Origin: Massospora cicadina
Taxonomy: Eukaryota; Entomophthoromycota; Entomophthoromycetes; Entomophthorales; Entomophthoraceae
Assembly (NCBI GenBank): GCA_022478985.1
Contig: JAKSZP010008013.1
Location: 62,001-126,000, forward strand
Reading direction: 5' to 3'
Length of the DNA: 64,000 bases
In this document: positions 55,700 through 64,000 of the stretch, piece by piece
Layout: every line of letters starts with the position of its first letter
How positions within the stretch are numbered: position 1 is the first letter of the stretch
The notes under the pieces: generated by a model
What the model saw: the letters and a program-made list of their open reading frames with translations, nothing else
What the model was told of the DNA's origin: nothing
Databases searched by the model: none
Made by a program: the position numbers and the translations under genes

Positions 55700-56950
55700 G
55701 AGGGCACCCCAGAGAAGCAAAAGTTATCTCCTGTTGCCAGCGGGAACGCCAAGAGAAGGAGAGGGTAACCTGTGCAGGGGCTTACGCCACTATTGAGCAC
55801 GTATGTAGGAAAGGGTCTGAAACTATGAACCAAACTGGTTGCCAGGATGAGACCAACTGGCAGCAACGTAAAGGGAGGTAACCAAACATCCACACTTGAA
55901 AGTGGTCCACTAGGTGCAACTGGAACCGGCGTACAGCTTTCTGGAGGGTGGAGGTGGAGCCTGAAATAGCATCTAAGACAATTGTGTGTATAGTCCACAT
56001 AGCGATTGTGACTTCTAAGGCACAGAGGGAGGGTGGAAGAGGGGAAGCCAGGGATAAAGCAAACATGTCCTTAGACAGGCTGAAGGGCTGTGCCTGATCC
56101 TGGCAAAACAGACATTGCACCTCACGTCATATCGCTTTTGATGGAGGGCACTCTTCTAAGCGGTGCGCCAGCGTTCCATACTGGCCACACATGACACAGG
56201 ATTAGTGCAAAACGTTATAGCGTTCAGCAGTATGGTATACCCGTCTCAAGGAGCGCCACAAATGGGAACAAATATGCGGTTGCAGAAGAGGGTGGTGGGC
56301 ATACTTTTAAATGTCTTTCTGTGTATTGAGGGAGTATGGGATGTCCAACATGTCCAGGTAGCTTACCCTGGCCATGACAGGGGTCCTCATGGGTATCACG
56401 TTGTTCAGAATGGCTTGGCCTTGTACCTCCTGGGTGAACCGAGGAGAGGGACGCCCCCTCTGGGCGGTGTACCCACAGATGCGAATTCTCCACTCACCGC
56501 TCCACATGGAGAGGAGAATCCTTTTGAAGTGGGGCGACGTCCCATGTGGGCCCGCAGCAGAAGGATGTGAGGCAAGGTACTTTAACAGAGAGTGTGGGTG
56601 GAAGGATTGGTGAGGCTCAGGGTGCGGGAGAAATTGGAGGGGGCCACATGGGACTAGTGCTGGTCTGAGATTGTAGGGTTAGTAACGGCAGCAACCCAGG
56701 TGCCAAGGATTTTGGCAGCATGGGTCTCAAAGTTGATCTGACCCATACCACCACAATGGCGAGGGCCAAACATGACATCCAGGCGCACTGGTAGTGGGCG
56801 GCATAACCAAAGCCACCCTTGAAGAAGGGCATATAGTGACTTAAAGAAATAAGGGGAAAAAGCTATGGCGTGGTACCCAAACCAAACTTTAGAGAGGAGC
56901 ATAGAGTTGGCTAGCACTATCCTGCCTGACAAGGGAGGTCTGACAGGCTC
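55700..56950 (-). pseudogene. LINE A2 ORF2: C-terminal region with zinc knuckle
   Basis: Minus strand: MSGRIVLANSMLLSKVWFGY (56932), MRTPVMARVSYLDMLDIPYS (about 56410) and the complete zinc region CVMCGQYGTLAHRLEEC (CX2CX7HX4C, about 56200-56150). Then a hydrophobic stretch to the stop. It matches A1 at 38401-39655. Confidence 0.75.
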
Positions 56951-57099
56951 TGAGGGAAGCTATGCGTTTTGTAACGTTGTCTAGGATAGGGTTTTCCATC
57001 ACCGTTGAGGTGTACCCTCCTGCCTCCAGCCACACCCCCAAATGGCGGACAGGGCTAACAGTGGGGCTTGGCACAAAGGGGAGCACAAGCGGGGCGGTG

Positions 57100-57860
57100 T
57101 GGGGTGGGCAGGGCAAGCTATATCATGCGCTAGCTGATGAGGCAGGTAGGAAACGGGGCGCTGGGGCCCAGCGGGCTTGATAGTAACCAAGGAGAACAAT
57201 TTCGGTTTTTGAGGCGTTGAGTGCTGCATTACTTACCCTGGAGTAAACCTGGATAGTATCTACAAGCGCGCATGCATCATGATTGTTAGAAACCTCAACC
57301 ACACAATCATCAGAAAACGCCAACATCTTGACTGGGGCTTGGCCTTGCACATGGACCCCAGTAAGGCAGGCATTCACATTTCGAAGAAGTGGGTCAAGGC
57401 TGAAGTTATACAAGAGTGGGCTAAGAGGGTCCCCTTAGCGCAGTTTTCTTTGAGGGCGGACTACATCCGTGAGGAATCCAGGGCCACGCACAGCCATTGT
57501 GGAGGACTCCATTAGAAGCATCACACAATTAATGAAGCGAAGGGGGAGGCGGAACTTGTGGAGGCAGGCTCTGAGGTAATCCCAGTTGACTCTATCATAG
57601 GCTTTCTGCTGGTCTAAAAACACAAGTGCTCCAAAAACCGTGGATTGACAGACGTTGGCTACGGTGTGTATATTGTCCCAAATTGACCTTTTGGGTATTA
57701 AACCGAATTGTTCAGGGGAAATGAGAGCAGAGGCAGCAACCCCTAGATGTTTAGCCGTGATTTAGTAAAAATTTTGTTTCTGTGTTAGTGAGAGAAATGG
57801 GGCGCCAGTTGGCAAGTCTATCTTATCCCCTTTTTTAAAAATTTAATCATGAAAGCCTAT
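57100..57860 (-). pseudogene. LINE A2 ORF2: reverse transcriptase domain
   Basis: Minus strand: FLDQQKAYDRVNWDYLRAC (57620), RKLRQGDPLSPLLYNFSLDP (about 57440) and the catalytic motif LAFSDDCVVEVSNNHDA (about 57325), with both aspartates present. Then SNAALNASKTEIVLLG. The fingers region upstream (57860-57700) is decayed. Confidence 0.82.
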
Positions 57861-58449
57861 TGCCCTCCAGGAAGAAGGCGCATTTCCAGAAGGCATTGGT
57901 TCAAAGAGGCAAGCAGCAAGGAGGAAAATTTTTGAAATACTTCTTATAGAACTCATAAAGGGATGCCATCTGGGCCTGGGCATTTCTGATATGGTGCACC
58001 ATGAACTGCGGACCAGAGTTCATCCCAAGTAATCAAATTCATCAACTCTGGGAATTGGGAAATGGTGTGGATGTGTGCACTTCCTAGAAAAGTTTCCATT
58101 TTGGCTGGCAGAATTGGATCAGATCAATACAGTTTGGAGTAATGGTTTTTTATTTTTATCGCCACTTTGGCTAGCATATCTGCGACAGAGTGGTCTAGCC
58201 TTTGCACCTGTTTGCAGGCCAAACTCTGGCGTGGTGCAAAGAATTTTTGAAAAAGTAAGTGGAGCATGTATTGCCCGTGGTAATATGCCTATACTTATAC
58301 TGAACACAAACCCAATGCTTGTGTTGTCTCACCAGTGCATTGAGGCGGGTGGACACTTCTGCCCACTTGTGACCCCAAGCTGGAGTGTAGCCTGCAGTGA
58401 AGACATTAGAATCCAGGTGGTCCAACTCTGCCTGTGTGCACAAAATGAC

Positions 58450-59400
58450 TGCCTAGGCAGCCTGTGAGCAGCTGGAGGAGAGGTGGTGAGCCTGAAAGAT
58501 TGTGCTCGCCTTGAAGGTTGACCAGGTGGAAATTAGATCTGCACTTAATGATGTGACAAACTCTAGAGCTGAGGTCATGGATTCCACCCACAAGGAAAAT
58601 ATTGGCGATGCAATTTCAGCTGGGAGAAGTTTGCACCATTTCAGCGCCTGGGCTGCTGGGTTGGATAAACTGAAAGAAATAAATACCATCCTGTGGTCGG
58701 AGAAATCAATTTTTGTCATGGTGAAGTGGGAAATTTGGGTATGAAATTTCAACATCGTGAGAATAAGGTCAATGCGGGACATGGACCTTAACTGGCTGTT
58801 GTGTATGTGGGGGCAACATGTTAGTGAGTAGCGGAGCATGGCGTGGCAAAGTATCAAACAACCCTAGGGTGGCTTTGAGAATGCAAAGTTCAACGTGGCC
58901 ATGTGGGGGTGTAGGTGATGAGGGCCAGCGGTCTGTGGATGGGTTCATCCAGCCGTTCATGTCCCCAATAACAAATGGGTCAGGGGGTAGCAGAAGGGAA
59001 TTGACTGCTGAGAAAGTATCCCAACGTTCTCATGCACAGGTTGGGGCACAAATGTTCATGACAGCGTGCACTTTGTCATTTCACTAAAAGGTGACAATAA
59101 GGACATGGCTGTTTAGGTATATCTTTTATGAAATAAATTTAAAATTACTTTTCACTCAAACTAGCACCTCACAGTGCTCAGACTAAAAGGAGAGGGAAGG
59201 GAGAGGCATAATTTCCACAATTCTTCAGTACCACACAGACAGTGGGTTTCCTGAATGGCCAGGATGTCCACGGGTAAATTATTTTGTAAAAAACTCAATT
59301 TCCTAGCCTGGGACGGCAAGGCCTTGAGTCCAGAAATGTTCAACGTCCCTAAAGTAAAGGCTATCCCCATCACACTCTAGGTGTGAGGGGAAGGGCACCC
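58450..59400 (-). pseudogene. LINE A2 ORF2: endonuclease domain
   Basis: Minus strand: FTLGTLNISGLKALPSQARK (59361), DILAIQETHCLCG (59270, the catalytic Glu motif), GDMNGWMNPSTDRW (about 58960), SRIDLILTMLKF (58780) and DFSDHRMVFISFSL (58720). These are the canonical APE-type motifs in order, with breaks between them. Confidence 0.8.
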
Positions 59401-59429
59401 ATGCCCTTCAGCCTTCTCTTTTTCAGAAC

Positions 59430-61500
59430 GTCACTGCGCTGCAGTGCAGGTATTCTGTGCTAATGAGTATGTGTCAGAGTGGTTAGTGTAGCAGTGGGGT
59501 ACGCATTGGCTTTTGCCTTTGCTTTTTCCTTGCTGTTGGACAAGTTTTTTTTGGTGTGTGCATTTATGGTGCACCAAATCTTGGAGGTGAAATTTTGGCA
59601 GGATTATCAGTGAGCGACTTGTTCCCAATCAATGCTTGGGTGCATTGGTCAGGTGAAACTGATTCGCCCATTGGGTGATCAGCTTGGGTGGCCCAATCAG
59701 CTTGGGCGTCCCAATCTGATTGGTTGAGGGATTCACAAATTGCTTCCATCACAAAGTCTCAATGTCCTCCTGGAGCTGGGTGTAAGTCCTGAGGAACGTC
59801 CTCTGGGCGTTGATTGGGCCATCTTTCTGTTCATAAGCAGGAAAGTACCAAAGAAGATGGCCATACCCCTTGTTACTCAAAGCAATCTCACTCACGTGAT
59901 AGACAAGCGCTGGAAAATAGCCCTTCAGCTTCAGATCCTGCTTCCGGTACTTTCACTCTCCTCAGCAAAACTGTTATGAGGAATTAGTAAAATCTGCGCT
60001 GAGATCACTGAAATGGAATTGATCGCAACTAATTCAAGCGGCAATCAGCTGGATACTCAGATTTCAAATGATCAAAAAAGTATGAAGGCTGAGCTATCAG
60101 CTGGAACACCCAATGATTGCAATTCAGTTTACACGATGATCAAAAATTTTCCTCCCTCCCAAATCCGTCAGGCATCACCCCCAAATGGGCAGCTTCCGCT
60201 GGAAAATTAGGCGTTGCGCCTGATGCAATACCACTGACTGCAACTTGACTCATCATCAAATTTTGCGATGTCAGCCCCCAGGGAACTAACCCTCCTATTA
60301 CCAAATAGTTCACCTCTTATGTTGAACTGACCGCAACTCGGCTCATTGCTGGATTTTGCAATGTTGGTCCCCAGGGAACTAACCCGCCCATTCCCTAGTA
60401 AGTTCACCACTTAGTTCAAACTTGCGGAACCTGATCCCAGCTTATTTTCCCTCAAGACTGACAACAATTTAATTGGGAATATCGCACTGAGAAAATCATT
60501 GGTCAATTCTCTTCCCTTAAATTTAAATAAAAACACCCTCCTCAAAATTTCCATTTTTATCTGTTGAGATTTAAGTTCCCTTCCAGTTCCATATCCGTCA
60601 TACCAGCAGCAGTGCCCCTGGCATTCTGGTTTGCCACTTGGATGCTCCGGCATCCAGGCTGGCAGGCCAGTCTATTTTCTAATTGCCATCTGCCTGACAC
60701 TGGGCTGGCGGGATTGCAGATGCAGACTTGGCTGCCTCTCGGCTGCCACCTTGCAGGCCTGTTTTGCCTTCTTCCACTCTTGTGGGGACACTGGTTTTAC
60801 TAGAATGTAGCAGTCTTGCGCTCCCCATGGGAAGGCTGCATTGGTGTCTAGTGCCAGTTCATATTGGGATTCTGCACTGCACATTGCATCTGAGAGAATT
60901 TCAGCTTGAGTAATGACCTCCTTAGCAGGGCAGGTATGGGCATTGTGGCCAAAAGCGTGAAAGAATGTGCAGATGGGAGGCGCGCAAACCACGGTGACCC
61001 TGAATGGATGGGTGTCTTGCTCATTGATTTTGACAAAAGCGGTGTGTGGGATTTGGGTCAAATTCTCCACTATCCTCATGGATGTGGTGAGAACAGAAAT
61101 TACTTTGCCCATGCACAGGTTTAGCATTAGTGTAAAGTGCTTCATTTCTAAGGATTGTATTTCTCCATATATGGCGAGCCCAGCCTTCGGGTGGTGCTCT
61201 ACCATAGTGCACTTGATTGTTGTGGGTAGGAAGTTAAAAGTCACAAAAATTTGATTCAAATTAATCCAGCAGGTGCACTTTGTTTCACTACCCGTTGACC
61301 GACTGGGAGGTCTACTACTAAGCGCACCTTTGCGGCTTCATCCGCTGCTTCCTTATTTTCAAAGCCAAGATCTAGCCAACCGCATGGCATGGAGTGGGGT
61401 GCAAAATACACCGCGTTTGGGGAATGTGTGTACATCTCCACAAAACATCTCCCAAAGCGCCGTTTGCTGAATATCCAGGAAAATATGCACCCCATGTTCC
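59430..61500 (-). pseudogene. LINE A2 ORF1 (split by a solo LTR)
   Basis: The best stretch is 61259-60672 (195 residues): MNQIFVTFNFLPTTIKCTMV, then CTFFHAFGHNAHTCPAKEV, a CCHC knuckle whose second Cys is Phe, then a Lys/Ala-rich tail cut by the LTR at 60699. The preceding frame (61495-61256) holds PCGWLDLGFENKEAADEAAK. After the LTR, the C-terminal part continues at 59775-59430. Confidence 0.72.
59781..60699 (+). repeat. Solo LTR of family C inside LINE A2
   Basis: 919 bp with a perfect 5-bp target duplication CTGGG (59776-59780 and 60700-60704). It starts TGTAAGTCCTGAGG and ends TTGCCATCTGCCTGACA, with GGCAGGCCAGTCTATTTTC near its end, matching the E2 LTR (GGCAGGCCAGTCTAAACTTC on the minus strand). 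It is shorter than the 1286-bp LTRs of E2 and E3, so it is internally deleted or a subfamily. Confidence 0.85.
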
Positions 61501-61816
61501 ACCAACAATAGTGGTTGGAAGTGCAGCATATTAATGAACTGGTTGCAGTGCGCTTGCCAAGCCAAAATTTCTGGGGAAACGGTAACTGTCAGTTTTATTA
61601 CTAATTTTATCTATTCTGCCGGACTCTCTGGGCGTTAAAAAAATTTGGTTGATGTGGGGCCAACACCTGTGCCCTTAACTTTACTCGCCCAACTGCTCCC
61701 TGACATTGGGCGCCAACTAAACTCCTCAATGAGATTATCAAACTTTATCTAGATGAAATTGAATTTGTTGCAAAAGTGTTTGCAACAAGAAAGAAAAGTG
61801 AGACCAAATTCATCCA

Positions 61817-62560
61817 GAGATCCAAAATCACTAAATAAGAGAACCTCCTTGATGGGGTTCAAATTTATGTATGCCACTACTTGGTGTCAGTGGACCTGAA
61901 ACGGTTCTTTCTGTAAATTCTCTAATAAAACCTTGATCTTCTTGTGACCAGGCAGGACGATGCCTGGAGCTGTATGAGGCTCTAACCGTGACTTCTGTTA
62001 AGGCCCAATAACTCCTCATAAAGTCATTTGGATATATCAATCTCTATCTCTATACTTAATATATATTGGTGACCATAGGAGATTATTATGGGTCTGGCAG
62101 CTCAGAGGGGCAACCCATGATAATCATATACCTGATGGGAAAGAGCCCAGGGTTTACTTCTTAATTGACAGTAATGAACAGGGATGACACCATTGCAATA
62201 ATCAAGATTGACCTGCCCCATATGAAAAGAATCCTTCGGCACTCCATTGGAGGTGAAGTAGAAATTAGGATCTGCTGTCCCAAGATCTCAAGGGTCTCCT
62301 CTGCCATATCAACTACTGCGCAAAAATGACACATGAAAGCTGTTCCAATCAGCAGGGCATAAGTATTTTTGGTAGCACAATGGCTGGATTTACAACCATA
62401 ATTGGCTAAGCTATAAGGGAAGCGCACTGTACACTTCATCTGAAAGTGTGCTTTCTTCTCTGGCAACTCAATACACCCTTTAAATGCTCTACGTCAGAGT
62501 TTAACACCAACTTAGGTACCAACTTGGTTAAAACTATGTTGATTGGCGTACCAGTATCTA
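61817..62560 (-). pseudogene. E5 protease and linker
   Basis: Minus strand: AIVDTGTPINIV with an intact D-T-G-T active site (62547-62558). Then an open 101-residue stretch (62466-62161) with YALLIGTAFMCHFCAVVDMA, the LLG-type second half of the protease domain and its hydrophobic follow-on. The linker to reverse transcriptase runs to LINE A2. Confidence 0.7.
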
Positions 62561-62599
62561 CAATGGCTTAGATTCTGGTTTTTGCTACAAAAATATAAT

Positions 62600-64000
62600 A
62601 GTACACTCAGAATAAGAAGAGGATTGACTATTCACCGCATGAATATTCAAAGAGTCTCTTTTTGAGAAAATTTATAATTCGTGCACTGACTTTGGGATAT
62701 TCTTTAAAAATATTGTCAATTGGAATAGCGATGGGTATTCCTTTTAAGGTAGGAGCATCTGAGGAAGGTCTGGGATCGTCTGCTAAAATTTCTAAAAAAA
62801 TCTGGCAGATAAATGGTGTTGATTTTACCTAAGGCCCCTTCCACTGCAGCATTTTTTACTTGTGCCTGAGCCAGCAAATGGACCTCCTCAGCTGGCTGCT
62901 GATATTAAGATACGTCATTGAACTGAGAGACTTTGGCAAAACATACTTCAACAAGTTCGTTGGGACAGGTGGGGTAGGAATAGTGGAGATAGAGAATTCC
63001 ATCTCTACTCCACTCTGTATTTTCCCTGGACATACTGGTCTGACTGCACAAAATGAATCTGTCGCTTAGGTCAGTTAAGCGCAAGATGCCCATGATGACC
63101 ACATCCATAACATCTTAGCTCATGGGACACCCATCCTTGGTTGTTATTAAAAAGGCCAAGCCAATAGTTAGGCTGCTTTTGTAGTTTGGCTGATGACAAG
63201 GCGCGTAGATAGGATAGGGCCAGAAATTGTTGGGCGGAATGTAAAATTGGCCAAGATGATCAATTTAAAGAAGAAGCCCCACTACAACCCCGAATGGTTT
63301 CTGTTCCACATTGGGTGGATAAACTGTGGTTGATAGACGGCGCAGGTAGTTGATTTTTAGCAGGGGTACATTTACCTACAAGACTAGAGCCTTAACGCTA
63401 AAGAGTTCATGGATGACTTCACTACAGCAATAATTACAAATTTCCACGTCAGCTTCAAATAATGTCCTCGCTCTTACTAACACATGTGCCTCAGCAGTGA
63501 ATCAGCCAGCAAACTCTGTGAGAGACTCTTTCTGTTGGAACCCAATAATTAAGAACTCGGCCTTCCACTATGACATCTTTCCTACGCCATCAAACAACCT
63601 CAAAACAGTCTCCTTTACCTCCTAGTAGGTAAAAGAGCTGTTTGGGAGGTAACATGTAACTTGGGAAGCACTTCTAACATCCAAGGCGGAAATCAACAAC
63701 TTGGCTTTACGCCAAACTGAAGCCCCTCCACTGAAAATTTAAACCTCTTGAGAAACCCATCTATGTTTTTGTCATGGTCAATGGGGCAGCTTATTAATTC
63801 AGACCACTTCCTCCCATTCCATGCTATGATCATTAGGAACTAACTGGGGAACCGTGAAAGGGCCATAGCTATATTCCCAGTGAGTATTGAGCTTGGAAAG
63901 CATGGAAGAGCGTGGCTTATCTGCTGCTGTAGGTACTGGGTAAGCCTCTTCAGTTGGCAATACTGCCAATATGTGAGGGTGTTTTCTGAAGGGTCATAAT
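62600..64000 (-). pseudogene. E5 gag (5' end outside the window)
   Basis: Minus strand. A capsid-like region (about 63800-63450) has SALDVRSASQVTCYLPNSSF and LTEFAGWFTAEAHVLVR. A nucleocapsid knuckle at about 63075-63115 reads CYGCGHHGHLALN and then TGA exactly where the last Cys of CX2CX4HX4C is expected. A C-terminal helical stretch AQAQVKNAAVEGALGKI (about 62860) precedes the protease. Confidence 0.65.

Larger units (their letters stand above)
55621..61799 (-). mobile_element. LINE A2: full-length APE-type LINE inserted in E5
   Basis: Bounded by 17-bp direct repeats GAAACCAAATTCATCCA (55604-55620) and GAGACCAAATTCATCCA (61800-61816), 16 of 17 identical. Without the solo LTR inside it (59781-60699 and its duplication) it is about 5.26 kb, nearly the same as A1 (5244 bp), with the same 5' start (ACTTTTCTTTCTTGTTGC) and 3' tail (GTCTGTCCCCTGG ... 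CCCAAATAAAATTTAAA). Both copies being full length is unusual, since LINEs are commonly 5' truncated. Confidence 0.88.
52884..64000 (-). mobile_element. E5: Ty3-type element on the minus strand, heavily nested
   Basis: Minus-strand order from the right edge is gag (64000-62600), protease (about 62550), linker, [LINE A2], start of reverse transcriptase (55603-55300), [LINE B2], and middle of reverse transcriptase (53430-52884). RNase H and integrase should lie to the left, but EG and then EF occupy that side. The 5' LTR is beyond the window. Confidence 0.75.

Noticed and set aside
35330..63115. TGA at conserved Cys positions in zinc knuckles (LINE A1 and E5), suggesting a variant genetic code with TGA as Cys
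   Set aside because: Other in-frame TGA codons, for example in EG reverse transcriptase, fall where Arg (CGA) is expected, and TAA and TAG are also common. Ordinary mutational decay explains them.
1..64000. Ribosomal RNA, tRNA genes, CRISPR arrays, bacterial operons
   Set aside because: None were seen. The content is eukaryotic retroelement sequence throughout, and tRNA-like matches are limited to primer-binding sites.

Overview
This is a eukaryotic, gene-poor, AT-rich window made almost entirely of decayed retrotransposons inserted into one another. I recognise no intact host gene. The elements are Ty3-type LTR retrotransposons (one with a chromodomain) and APE-endonuclease LINEs lacking an RNase H, a mix that suggests a fungus with a large repeat-rich genome. 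The species cannot be named from the sequence and the fungal call is an inference. Nearly every frame is broken by stops and frameshifts, so the coding entries below are pseudogenes.

Layout, using my own working names. Positions 1-4470: Ty3 element E1 (minus), carrying the ORF1-only LINE B1. 4471-10577: Ty3 element E2 (family C, minus), carrying a solo LTR of family D. 10578-11647: no recognised feature. 11648-18329: Ty3 element ED (plus) with both LTRs. 18330-18600: a truncated LINE tail and two tiny insertions. 18600-20940: Ty3 pol fragment E4 (minus). 21305-30657: Ty3 element E3 (family C, minus) with target duplication CCCAC; its 5' LTR is split by a miniature two-LTR element at 27664-29905. 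30663-32077: unassigned. 32083-43979: Ty3 element EB (plus), split by full-length LINE A1 (34517-39760). 43980-46742: gag of Ty3 element EF (plus). 46743-52883: chromodomain element EG (plus) with a solo LTR inside. 52884-64000: Ty3 element E5 (minus), split by the ORF1-only LINE B2 and by full-length LINE A2 (55621-61799), which itself holds a family C solo LTR.

The most unusual signal is a set of insertions only 19-23 bp long. They share the core GGGACCATCTAGTACT followed by about six A, occur in both orientations, and are bounded by 16-19 bp direct repeats that begin with AA when read in the A-tail direction. Five copies have clear duplications (15484, 17297, 18515, 18558, 34249). A sixth related sequence at 55276 lacks a duplication but sits downstream of LINE B2 in a potential hairpin. 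They look like ultra-short products of target-primed reverse transcription.

Other points of note are collagen-like Gly-X-Y tracts in the gag of two Ty3 elements, ORF1-only LINE derivatives that share ORF1 type and 3' tail with the full-length LINE, and a common primer-binding site (TGGTGCTCACTACAGGGG or close variants) in elements with unrelated LTRs.
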